A DNA stretch of 64,000 nucleotides, from the NCBI GenBank assembly GCA_034401135.1, contig JAWZSP010000007.1, positions 1,798,001 through 1,862,000 of the forward strand. Reading direction: 5' to 3'. This document shows, in pieces, positions 34,035 to 44,884 of the stretch (position 1 is the stretch's first letter; every line of letters starts with the position of its first letter). The DNA comes from Volutella citrinella. Lineage: Eukaryota > Ascomycota > Sordariomycetes > Hypocreales > Nectriaceae. The position numbers and the translations under genes were made by a program. The notes under the pieces are model-generated. The model searched no databases. It was not told the origin of the DNA and saw only the letters and a program-made list of their open reading frames with translations.

Positions 34035-36502
34035 CTAGTCGCCCAGGGGCATGCCCTCAAGCTCGTCCAGCAGGCGCCGCCAATTGTCGGCAAGCATCTC
34101 GGCGTACTTGACCCGCTCGCCAGCCCAGTCCTGATTCCATCGCGAGACGTGGTACTGCGTCGACTGGAACGTGATGAGCTCGTCCCGGAGCGTCTCCTTG
34201 ACAAAGATGGACCGGTTGTGCTGCTGCACAATTGACTCCTTGTCCTACTCGCCCGTTAGCACTCTTGCCTAACCAACTGCTGTGGTTGAACCTCTTACCT
34301 TGATGATGTTTTCCGCAACCTTCTCGATTTCGCCCGCCTTGACCATGCCCTCAGGCTTTGATCGTAGGCCCGCCAATTTGGTCTCATTTGTCTGGATTCT
34401 GCGCTCGAGATAGGGAATGTTGTCCTTGTCGAGTCTCTCTCGTCGATCAAATAAGTCTCGCATGCTGACGAGCGCATCGCGCTGGCGCTTCAGGTCTTCC
34501 AGGACACCCTCGTCCCATCCGCGGGCCTCGTCTTCCATGAGAGCCTGGGTCGTTCGTAGATGCTTGCTCATGGCGACGAGCCCATCGTTGAGCAGGGGCA
34601 CCTCGTTAGTGTCGGTTGCGTAAGTGTCGGCAGATGATTCGGTTAGAGAGTTGAGCGACAGGGCGATGCGAGCGTGATCGGCAGCGACGCCCTCGGATCG
34701 CTTGACGAGACGGTCCATGATATTGCACACATTGATATACAGCTCAGAGGAGCGCCTGACACCGTTTCGGGTTCGGGAGAAGAGATCCTCGAGGGTACTG
34801 GGAAGTGAGTCCTCCAGCCCGGGCGGCAATACGCGCTCTGCAAACTCGTCCTGGACGGAAATGGTGGCTTGTTTCCGCCAAACGGCCAACTCCTGATGCT
34901 TCGTTAATTAGATGCCATCGCACGTAGGTATGGGGTGAGACAAACCGTAGGGACCGTTAGAAACATGACCACAAGCTGCTCCTGGCTCATCACTGGGTGG
35001 CGCACCAGGGCGTTGAGGAACCGGGCGAGACCTCGTCGGCGCTTCTCAATGAACGCGCCATCGTTGGACAGGTGACTGCCATTCACTCCCACGCGCTTTG
35101 GCGGGAGCAATGGCAGGACTCGGAAGGGATATCGCTTGTGAAGGCAGTCGAGCAGCCAGACGAAGTCGCTGTATCGTCGAATCACCTTGCTTCCGCGTCG
35201 TAGACTTGACACCTCATAGTTGTGGTGCTGGAACATGAACATGCCCTCCTTCTCCGGCATCAGAGTCACAATCACATTCTCCTCGACATTGTTGCCTGTC
35301 CGACCGCTCGGCTGCTGGGCAAGCCCGGGTGCCCGGTGGGGGCTGCCAGGCGTGTGATCCGGGCCGCTGCCGAATGGATTTGACACAGCGCTCGAGGGAG
35401 TCTCTCCGAACCCGCCGGCGGCATGGTTGTTGCTATCAAAGTATCCCCATCCGCTGGGCGCCGGGGCGGGCTGGGCCGTCTGCTCGGGGGGGTTCGATGG
35501 TGGAGAGACGGGTCCGTACTGGGCGATGGCAGGTTCGCCGAGGGTGGTCCGCGGCGGTGGTTCCGGGAAGTCCGCATGGCCGTTGGTGGTGTTTTCCTGT
35601 ACCTCAGCCCCGTTTTGCTGGGGGTGATTGTGTCCCTTGTGGATGTCAGGCGAGTTCCAGGGGTCGTCATCGGGGTCGGCCATGGTTGGTCGGTTCAGCC
35701 GGGACTGCTGCTTGGGAGTCGGCGGCGTCGCGTCTTTGGCAGGCGTCTGAGGGGGCTTCGCGGCGAGCTCGGCGACGGGAGGGATCACGGGCTCTGCAGT
35801 GAGGCCGGCAAGCTTGGGCTGAGGGAGGTCTGCAAGGCGAAATGAGAGGTTAGCTCATCGACCCACCAAAAGGCAAGGGACCTGGCGCCCATTGATGCAA
35901 TGGACAGTGATGGATACGATACGGGCCCCGCGATAAGAACAAATAGATGATTGAAAAACACCAGCTTCGGGGGGGAAAGGGACTGGGTAATACGTACTCT
36001 TTCGGCGCTCGTCTACCCCGTCGAGGCTGATGACTTCACCCTCCTGGGCCAGTCCGATGAGAGCTAGCAACACATTGAACTCGGGCCTGCCCAGGGTGAT
36101 TTCGCCGTGATGTTCCCCAGGCGCCACCAACGACACGATGCGGCTCTGTGTTTCGTTGACCAGACGGGCGGTGGCAAACAGCTTCGAGATCCCCGTGGCA
36201 TTGACACGACCGGCAGAGCCATCCTGGCGCACGACGGTGTCAAAGGCCTCGATGTAGCTGTCGGGCACATCTGACGGCGGCAGCAGGTTGCGGATCATCT
36301 CGGCGCGGCTCTGCTGCTTGCGTGGCGTTGGCATGCCCCATGGGGAGTCGCCGTCGTCGTGGTCATCGGCAAAGAGGCTGCTGGAGCCGCCCTTGGAGGC
36401 GGGCTCGTCGTCGAAGAGGCCGCCGGAACGGTTGTTGGAGCGCTTGGGTGTCGAGAGAGCGGGCGGCTCGTCATCGGTGGGCGATGTACCGAAGAGCGAC
36501 AT
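34035..36502 (-). CDS. MVP1: Sorting nexin MVP1 (PX-BAR protein)
   Basis: There are four exons: 36502..35998, 35829..34946, 34892..34299 and 34244..34035, for 730 codons. The donor of intron 2 is weak (GTTTGT), but the splice restores FLTVPT-ELAVWRKQATISVQDEF, the expected PX-BAR linker. Layout: N-terminal region starting MSLFGTSPTDDEPPALS; an EH-like helical stretch about 65-165 (MIRNLLPPSDVPDSYIEAFD, LVAPGEHHGEITLGRPEF); a disordered Pro/Asn-rich linker; a PX domain about 350-465 (ENVIVTLMPEKEG, RRYSDFVWLLDCLHKRYPF, LPLLPPKR, RRRGLARFLNALVRHP); and a BAR domain to the end. Known role of Mvp1/SNX8: binding PtdIns3P on endosomes and driving retromer-independent recycling and vacuolar protein sorting. 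Length and domain order match filamentous fungal Mvp1. Confidence 0.94.
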
Positions 36503-38061
36503 GGTGGCGACGGCTCTTGTTGAACTTTGCACCTTGCAAGATGGGATCGGATAGGAAATGCGCGCGCCTGGTCAAGATGTTGTCGCGAATCGGCGCCTCC
36601 GAAGGCGGATGTGTGAGGGAGGGACAGCAGGACTCGTAATCAGAGGGCAGTAGTGCGTGGATGCGACGCGGCTCGACGCAATGCACAGAGGGCCCTGGTC
36701 AGTTTGCGGAAAATAACCTCGAGAAGGCCACCAGCCGAGGTCACGAAGCAGAAGTAGAGGCAGGCAGCGATGTTTGCAGCGGACGCAAGATGGAGGACTG
36801 TCTCAGCCTATAGCCGTGATGCGCTGGAATTGGGGAAGCGCCGAGGAGGTTGGTGAAGTCATCCATCCACTGCTGGGTGGAGAAGCCCGCACGTCTAGCC
36901 GACTTGCCTTAGCTGCTGCTGGCGTGCTGGAGCTGGGGCCTCCTCCAGCGGGCTCTGAAACGCTGCGCCGATTGAGATGGATCCTTGGAAGCCACTGTGC
37001 AGGAACCCCCTGGTTACTGCAACTGCAGCGCCTAGGAGCTTATGTGGAGCCCCCATTGCAACCGTCTGCATGATGGAAACTCCACCACTCAGAGACTGGC
37101 TGGTCTCACCTGGACAGCTTACAGTCCATCATGGCTTGTTAGGCGGTGTCCGGGTGCACCTGCTCACTGGCCATTGGCCAAAAAGTGCATTTCCTCGTAG
37201 ATGGCAATCAGATGTCAAGCATGTCAAATGGCTGGTGCCGAACTCCATGAGCCTTTATCGTTGGGGAATTACCTGTGTATGTTCACCACCGTGCCCTGCA
37301 AACAGAAGACTTGGGCGTTTCAACCCATCAACCTTTGGATATGATATGGGGGTCGAGAAATGTCGGATTTATCAAAATGGTTGAGTGAATGAGAGGCAAT
37401 TGAGGGCAAAGCAGAGATTCGATATCTAAAAATCCTTCCATACGTAGTCTTGACCTAAACCAGTGACGACTGACTTAGCCAGTGCCTCAATCGGTCTTTT
37501 CGCTATCCCGTTGTAGGATTGGAAATTATTCGAGTTGCTGGAAATATCCCCCGCTTATCATGGGTGCTCAAGTTACTGTCGACTCTACAGAGCTAGGCTC
37601 TTGACAGGCCTGCTTGGGTGAACAATGAAGGAGCACAACATAAGATAAGACGGCTAAAATTATCGCCGCCAACGGAGACCTCAATGGAAGTGGAATCATG
37701 CTTTTGTAAATCTAAGCTAGTTGATTGATGCGACAACACTTTGTTTGGACCGTGGGAAGCGGTGATGCTGCCATTTGTAGGCCACCATCTGAGATAGATA
37801 ACAAGGTGTGCGACGGGAGATAAAGGCCACACTAAGAACTCGGTGAGATAGACCTCAGAAAGATAGGGCTGATTGTGTCAGTGATCTACAAGCTCCGTGC
37901 CGCTCATGAGCAACACCGCTAGACGCCACTGACCAGGATCCTGCCAGCTCTTATCTTGCCAAGCTTGCCTTTGTCCCGCCTTGATCCCGCCTTGATAGCC
38001 AAGAATCGGTCGGCGATGCACAGGGCGACCTCATTCTCCATCATTCATCGTCCCCAAGACT
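36503..38061. other. Intergenic, 1.56 kb, no gene seen
   Basis: This is the divergent upstream region of MVP1 (-) and the PHO81-like gene (+). A Pho4/NUC-1 type CACGTG site was looked for in the proximal part and not found. Only short frames occur. Confidence 0.55.
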
Positions 38062-41000
38062 ATGAGATTTGGCAGAAACTTGCACCGCTGGCGAGTCCCT
38101 GCGTGGGCCGAATCCTACATTGACTATTCCGGCTTGAAGGAGCTTGTAAGAGCCAAGCCGTCCGTAATTGGTCGGTCATGGCCTCCCGATATGGCGACAA
38201 GCATCCGAGTTGGCTGACGTTTCGCGCTGCATATAGAACTAAGGGAGGCGATACAGCGGGAGATCCTCTATGTCGACAACTTCCTGGCAGCACAAGATCG
38301 TGATGCCTGGGCGCAGCGAGAGTCTATCAGTGAGCGCTGGGGAATCTCAATCGGCAACGTCGAGCCGGCCACGTACCACGGCGTCTCTGTCACCGAGCTC
38401 GAAGACTTGCAGGCTTCGCTGCTCGAGTGTGCTCAGAGCGCGGCCCGATGTCATGACTATGCAAAGGTCAACCAAGATGCACTGTCCCGGATCCTGGTCA
38501 AGGTCGCTACGGTGTACAGCCCGGCCGACTTTGCGGAGGTTAACACGCCGCCCATGTTTATCAACAAGAACCATTCGTCATCCCACGGCAAATGGCTGTC
38601 GTTGCTGAATGCTACGCTGCGGCTGGTACGTGACGCTATTGGGCTTAGAAAGGCCGGCAGCACACCGCGGTCCCTGCTCCTCGAGCACCTCGGGATGCAT
38701 CGCTTTCCGCCCGATGCTGTCAAGTGTCTGAGCGAGGATGATGCAGCGCTCTTGGAGGAGTCATTGAAACGCCGGTACCCGAAACCAACACTGGAGAGCC
38801 ACTCAGTGGTCTCCCGACTGGTCCATGCTGCAACTATCTACCAGTCCTCGAGGTGCCAGAGTATCCTCCTGCCCAGGTTCCATTTCCACTCCGACAACAT
38901 CATACACAAGCCGCACGATTATTTACACCAGATAATACAGCGACTCGCCCGGTCTCCGTTGCCAGATGACACTGATGCCACTGATGCCTTTCGCAAGGCC
39001 CTGCGGCCCCTACGCCACGACCAGCGCTTCATTCTTTTACAAAGCCAGGACAGCCTAGGGCGTTTACCCATCCATCATTCCGCACGGCTAGGGCTTACGG
39101 GTATTTCCAAGGAGATTATAACTGCCATAAGGGACACCTCTGTCAAGGAACTTGAGGGGAAAACCGCCATTTCTGCAGATGTTTTTGGCCAGTCGCCTTT
39201 GGATTACGCTGTCCAGGGTGGTCATACAGCCATCGTTGAGCTGTTGCTCTTGGAGCATGGTCTAGACAGAACCACTGACGGACCGCCTTCAGTTGACGAC
39301 TTGGATATTCTGGCTGTGGCGATATCCTCTGGGTTTGCCAGAATCGCGTTGCATCTGATCCGAGCAGGTTGGGGTGTCCGGTACACCAACAGGCTGGGCA
39401 AGAACATGCTTCACTTCGCGGCCGAACACGGACTGCCGGGGTTGGTCAGGGAGCTCGTCACCCTGGGCGTGAGTATCAATACCCGTGACGAGAGCCGAGG
39501 ATGGACGCCGCTTGTTACCGCCTGCGTCCAAGGACATGCCAACGTGGTTCAAGCACTCCTTCAAGACGGCGCGGATGACGGCATCGTAGACTGGCGAGGA
39601 TGGCTTGTCAAAGACCATGCTGCGTACAGGGGCCACCTGAAGATCACAAACATCATAAAAACACTTGGCTCGCCTTTCCTTGGCTCCAAGCCTGGGAGAC
39701 AAACGCACGACCTCAATGTTCTGTCGCAACGTTCAGCTACTGACTCGGTCATAGTCATTTTTCTTGGAACGCTGGACTTGTTCAAGGAGCGACCAGAGGT
39801 GAGCATGGCAGAATATAGGAACCACACGTCGCCTCTGCAGATGCCGGACTCGTGTCTTGCTCTGAGTGTGTCGATCCGCGAGTGTTGCGACCAACAGGAG
39901 CACATCCTGCACCTCCCGTTGATCACAGAAACCTCTGACAGGCCTCTATGCTTTAAAGTAAAGGATCCCGATAATGCTGTAGTCCGGTTCAAGATGACCA
40001 GCTCGCTCAAGGCAAAGCCAATTGGAACCGCGATCGCGCTCCTGGCCAGCCTCAAGGAAGGACTCGGGCCCAAGCGAGAGAGCCTGGTCAGGGACTTCAT
40101 TGCCCCGCTTGTCAGTGATAAATATGGCCACGTCGGAAGCATTGCTTTTACATTTCTTGTTGCCCGCCCCTTCACAGGCACACAAAACCCCTCGCAGCCA
40201 CGTCAAGTTCTAACTCTAGAGCCCCAATCAACTCTTGGTGGGCATCGCGGTATGAGCGTGGTCTTCATGTCGTCTCCGAGACCTGTACTGATGTCTGGTG
40301 GTAGGTAATGGGCAAAATGACAAGTCTTCCTTTCTCCAGCTTGGAGAGAACACGCTCCAGGTACTTGGACGTTGTTTTCCGACTTCTGTGGATATTTCTG
40401 ATAAGCCCTGCAGTCATTCCGAACTGCTGTCGATCTTGGAGCAGACGTGGTCGAGATAGGTATGGCAAGCGTCTTCTTTCATAGGGTCTTTGACATAATC
40501 ACCCACTAACCTCGCTGTAGATGTGCAGTTGACCAAGGATGATGTCCCAGTCGTTTATCACGACTGGTTAGTGTCTGAGAAGGGTGCCGACGTGCCAATG
40601 CATACACTCACCTTGGACCAGGTAGGGGTTCTCGTTTCCACGTTGTTGTCTGGTTGATTGACATGATGCTCTTGAGTTTGCCGCCATAAACGATGCTCAA
40701 TCTGCCTCCACTGCTTTAGACAGTCCCTCAAAGTGCAAATATTGGGAAGAGCGTGATCGCCCTCGTGCTGACGCAAGACTGCGACGCAGATCGCTCTGTG
40801 TGCCGCAGGAGAGCCAGACTGACGCCCTCGTCAAGCAACTGGAGTCTACCTTCAACTATCCTGGTTTCAAGCCCAATGTTCGAACCCAATGTATCCATGA
40901 CCCCCTAATCACACTCGAGAACCTTTTTCACAGCTTCTCAGAGGATGTACCTCTTAGTATTGAAGTCAGTAAGTGCGCGATTCCAGACTCAATCTCCCAA

Positions 41001-41585
41001 CGTCGGACTGGCCTCACATCAGTCCTAGAATACCCAATGCTCTTCGAAGCGACAGATTTCAACATGGACACTTATGCACCGGAAATCAACCACTTTCTCG
41101 ACACTATCCTGTCTGTGATATACACGCACGCGGGGCCTCGTCGACGGATAATCCTCTCATCCTTCAGCCCAGAAATATGCATAGTGCTTGCCGTGAAGCA
41201 GGACTCGTACCCCATCCTCTACCTCAATGACTCGTCAAACTGGCCCACAGGAGATATGCGAGCGACGAGCTTGCAGATGGCGGTGCGTTTCGTGCATAGA
41301 TTCGGCCTCGCTGGCGTAGGCATCGCGACAGAGCCATTCGTTGCCAGCCCTGGCCTGGTACGACTTACAAGAGAGCAAGGACTATACACTGCCACGTATG
41401 GAAATCTGAATGACAATATCCACTGTGTGGAGGTATGTGGTGCTGAAAGATACCATGGTGTGCGAAGCCAAGCTAATTTGCAACACGGCTAGGTTCAAGC
41501 TCAAGCAGGGGTTGACTTGATTATTGCCAACAGGGTGAAGCAAGCCAGGCAAATCCTGGACAAGCGGAAGAATGGGCGAAACTGA
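38062..41585 (+). CDS. SPX-ankyrin-GDPD protein, PHO81/NUC-2 family
   Basis: There are eight exons: 38062..38170, 38237..40249, 40305..40360, 40414..40459, 40521..40621, 40677..40968, 41029..41432 and 41493..41585. They sum to 1037 codons, although the long open frame alone stops at 40308. Layout: SPX domain from residue 1 (MRFGRNLHRWRVPAWAESYI), lacking the usual Lys-rich spacer of the family; ankyrin repeats about 305-500 (GRLPIHHSARLG, GQSPLDYAVQGGHTAIVELL, GWTPLVTACVQGHANVVQALL); a C2-like middle domain about 540-680; and a GDPD domain from about 704. The GDPD retains GHRG, ENTLQ, E-I-D (VEIDVQLTKDD) and VYHD. Then come KYPMLFEA and FSPEICIVLAVKQ, and the protein ends near NRVKQARQIL. Known role: sensing of inositol pyrophosphate/phosphate status and inhibition of the PHO85-type CDK; Gde1 relatives hydrolyse glycerophosphodiesters. 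The donor of intron 1 is uncertain. Confidence 0.88.
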
Positions 41586-41765
41586 CTCGAATGCCATGCT
41601 TAATCCACATGGGCGGGGAAGTCGGCACCAAGGTAATTACAGCTGGAACCAGCCATGTTGGATTTGAATTGTACACTGTTGTCACATTCAAGGATCTGCT
41701 TGACGATGCTAGTAATAATAATACACTCTCCCTTGGTCGCCTGGCTTGATGCCCTGTACAATGGC

Positions 41766-42718
41766 TCACCAGAGCGTCTCCTCGGCCTTCTTGGCGTCCT
41801 TCTTGACCACGCTCTTGATCTTGTGCACACCCGGCACCCTGAAGTACAAACTGGGCGACTCGCCCGGTGCGAGCTGGTGGCTCAGGTAGCCTCGGTGGGC
41901 CGGGTCACGGTAGTACTCGATATCCTCACGGCTCGTAGGGTCGGGCAATCGGTATCGGAAAGGAGCCTTGCGGGCCTCGGCCAGAACGGCCTCGACGTGC
42001 TCCTTGCCCTGGGGCAGGGGCTTGTCGGTGTTGACGGACTCTCCCGTCAGGAGGCGTCGGATGGACAGCTTGGTGTAGTATCGGGTCAGGACCTTGCCGC
42101 CGGCACCCTCGATGGCGCTGATGGCGCCGGCCGACACTCGCGAAACCATGATGTCGATGGGCTGCTTGAGGGTGTCTGCGCCGCGGGAGAGCACCTTGAC
42201 GCCGTCCTTGACGCTGCCCACGAGACCGCACTCAATGAGCTCCTTGGGCGTGATTTGCTTGGCGGGGTCGAGCCGTCCCTGGTCGATCCAGGCCTGGATC
42301 TGATCCAAGTTGACTTCCGACATACTGGGGGCTCGGCTGCAAGAGGTTAGCCATCAATTGGCCTGCCAATCGACCTTTCGACACGGAAGGGCGCTCCTCA
42401 CTAGTTGTTGAATCCCTTCCTTCCGAGCTTGACAATCAGGGGTGTCTGGCCACCCTGGAACCAGGGCTTGACCTTTCCGTGCTGTCCCTGACCCTTGTGA
42501 CCTCGCCCAGACGTCTTTCCATGGCCCGAGGAGGGACCGCGACCGACTCGCTTGGGCTTCTTGACGGCTCCCGGGTTGTTGCGCAGGCTGCTGAGGATGG
42601 ACGCATTTCGCGATTGGAGGGAGAGGCCGGCGAGATACGACGTTAGAGAGGAGACGGGCGCGTTGGCGGCTGCCCTGCAGCACAGCAGCGTGCTGGGCGG
42701 GAGGATTCGGGGAGGCAT
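41766..42718 (-). CDS. MRPL10: Mitochondrial large-subunit ribosomal protein uL15m (MRPL10)
   Basis: There are two exons, 42718..42402 and 42336..41766, with an intron 42401..42337 (donor GTGAGG, acceptor TTGCAG). They give 295 codons. The start at 42718 begins a basic, hydrophobic mitochondrial presequence ([18 protein letters not shown]). The L15 signature follows: [21 protein letters not shown], spanning about residues 58-78, then [17 protein letters not shown]. After the splice comes [23 protein letters not shown], the typical fungal L15m continuation, then a [20 protein letters not shown] block. Role: a structural protein of the mitochondrial 54S ribosomal subunit. It is longer than bacterial L15 because of a fungal C-terminal extension. 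The gene lies tail to tail with the PHO81-like gene, 180 bp apart. Confidence 0.94.
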
Positions 42719-43156
42719 TGCGGCGGTTGGGGTGGTTTGATCGAGGCTCTCACTCGATTGCTCCAGACGAAGTCCAATTTTTTGGCCATGGCGCGCGACC
42801 ACCTAGGAAAAAGTGGTGCCTCAGGCCGCAACTACTGACATTAAGAAGAAGCTGGGCAACCATGATCAAGAGGGTTTTGTTAAATAATAAAATAATTACG
42901 TGCTATTAAATGGATCATTTTCAGAGTAGAAAAATAAACTTGAGATATTCGTCAAATTGAGAAATATAGCCGTTTTTACAATGTCCCTCACTCCATGGTA
43001 AGGTGGATTACCTGGGGTACTAACTTCCATAATACACTCCGTGAGTACAGTGAGAGTCACCCACCGGAGTATCATTACTGCATTGCACTGTGTGCTTTCC
43101 AACATCGCTAATAACGCCATCTAACATCCATACACACAATTCAACTCTACACCAGC
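42719..43156. other. Intergenic, no gene seen
   Basis: This is the upstream region of the uL15m gene and the 3' flank of the phosphoesterase gene. It is locally AT-rich at 42875-42960. Confidence 0.65.
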
Positions 43157-43999
43157 TCACAGCTCAATCGTCCTCTCATCATCAAACCCCCTAGTGTCCT
43201 CCAGCGTCGGCCCCTTGTACCCCAGCACGTACCCGCGCTGGTTCGCCACGACCCTGACGCCGTTCCTGCGAAACTCGGTCGTGAAGTGCGTGTGACCAAA
43301 CATCCAGCAGGCCACGCCCGAAAACTCCCGCCGCTGTATCACGTCGGTCGAGAATGCCGTCTTGTACGGCGCCTTTTCGTGCTCCGGCCGCGATGGCCCC
43401 TTGACGCACGGCGCGTGGTGTGTCACCACGAGCACGACACGCTGGTCCTCGCCGGCGTTGAGCTCCGTGAGGCCAGACGACAGCCACGCGATATCGTCCT
43501 CATGGCACCTGTTGTGCTTGGCCACGCTCCAGTCTTTGATCAGCTTGTAGTCGGATACACGCAGCGTGACCATCTCCTCCGCCTCTGGTGACACCTTGGA
43601 CCAGAGCGTGCAGCCCATGATGGTCAGCTTGGACGTCGGGTCGTCCCACCGCCGTCGGTTCAGCACCACCAGCTTGCCGCCCAGCACCTCCTCCTTCTCG
43701 AGCACCTTGGCCCTCTCAAGGCCGTCTTCGTGGCTCATCTCGTAGAACTCGTGGTTGCCTAGCACTAGGAAGACGGTATCGAAACGCGCCGTCTGACGGG
43801 CGAGGAACCCGAGGAACATGTCGTAGTCTACTAGGCGCCCAATGTCGCCTCCGAGAACTAGAAGGGGAGCTTTAACCGGGAAATCAAACGTGGCGTATTG
43901 TCGGTTCAGCTCCAGATGGAGATCTGACATGATTTGTATGCTGCGCCCACATGGTGGGCGTGTCGGGCTGGTGAATAACTGGGACAGACGTTGCAGCAT
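43157..43999 (-). CDS. Calcineurin-like metallophosphoesterase
   Basis: This is an intronless frame of 280 codons from the ATG at 43999. All metal-binding motifs of the calcineurin-like fold are present in order: D26-x-H28 (MSDLHLE), G-D52 (LGGDIG), G-N82-H83-E84 (LVLGNHEFYE), H194-H195 (VTHHAPC) and G-H236-x-H238 (MFGHTHF). The dinuclear metal site therefore looks complete. No membrane segment or signal peptide is clear; the first 20 residues are basic (MLQRLSQLFTSPTRPPCGRS) and could be a weak organellar signal. This compact 'Ser/Thr phosphatase-like' type is common in fungi, and the substrate is unknown. Nucleotide or phosphodiester hydrolysis are as likely as protein dephosphorylation. 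Confidence 0.88.
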   Translation of the reverse strand: MLQRLSQLFTSPTRPPCGRSIQIMSDLHLELNRQYATFDFPVKAPLLVLGGDIGRLVDYDMFLGFLARQTARFDTVFLVLGNHEFYEMSHEDGLERAKVLEKEEVLGGKLVVLNRRRWDDPTSKLTIMGCTLWSKVSPEAEEMVTLRVSDYKLIKDWSVAKHNRCHEDDIAWLSSGLTELNAGEDQRVVLVVTHHAPCVKGPSRPEHEKAPYKTAFSTDVIQRREFSGVACWMFGHTHFTTEFRRNGVRVVANQRGYVLGYKGPTLEDTRGFDDERTIEL

Positions 44000-44884
44000 T
44001 GGTTCAGGGTTGTGAGGCAGTCGACGGTGTTTGAATGGCGATGATGGCAGAGGAGTAGAGAAGAAAAGAATACAGCAAACGGTTGGGAAATCGATGGGCT
44101 AGCATTCCGTCTATATAGTCCTACAACAGTGACATCCTAGGACGCTTGGAGTCCTCCCCAGGCGCTGGTTCGACGCCTCCCAAGCGCCACACTGGGCGTT
44201 GACCATCAAATCTGCCTTGGACAACTAGCACTAGCACTAGTTATTACTGAGGCAATGAATAGTATGCTTTCCGCACGACGGCGAGCAAACAGCCCGGAGG
44301 AATAGAGCATGGAACGTCAGAACTAAACATTAATATGACTGGTATATTGGCTCTTCACAGCCACCACTCCTCTAATAGCTCGCACCCCACTGAGTGAGGA
44401 ATGCAACTCTATCCTGATTTATAGAACCACAATCACACTACACTCGAAGGGGTAAGTGCCAAAAACTCTCGCATGTCTATATCCAGGCTCTCTCACCCAA
44501 AACCCCGTAGCTTCCAGGCACGTCTTCCCTTCCTCGCCCATGCTCGGGAGTTTCTCTAAGGCCTGTGGTTGTTTCCTTCGCTCTTGAGGCAACCACCCTG
44601 CCAATTACTAGTTTTTTCGAGACTTTGTTTCGTGATGCAAAAACGCCGTGTCTTCCTCGAAAATGGATGCGTGTGGTGCTTGTATATGCGCATATGCCGC
44701 CCATGACGCCGCCGAAATCGTATATCAAATCGTTGTGGCGACCATCGACCTCGAGGTCAATGAGCAGTCGATAAGTGACGACATTACCTGATTAGCGTCC
44801 CATGGGACTATTTGCTGATGCGCCCGTCTCCCAAGTACGCCAAATCGATGTGTACCATCCTCTTGATGCAGTGAAATCGTTTCA
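44000..44884. other. Intergenic, no gene seen
   Basis: This is the upstream region of the phosphoesterase gene and the 3' flank of the mannosyltransferase gene. A short direct repeat of CTAGCA units occurs near 44226. A GGTTCGACGCC box at 44167 resembles a tRNA B box, but no T-stem or acceptor pairing is possible. Confidence 0.6.

Noticed and set aside
40310..40800. Initial impression that the GDPD end of the PHO81-like gene was a degraded pseudogene with frameshifts
   Set aside because: Five introns of 53-61 nt with acceptable GT-AG borders restore one continuous frame containing all GDPD motifs, and the exon lengths sum to a multiple of three.
44160..44190. GGTTCGACGCC, a match to the tRNA B-box consensus
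   Set aside because: The flanking bases cannot form a T stem or acceptor stem, and no A box lies at a suitable distance.
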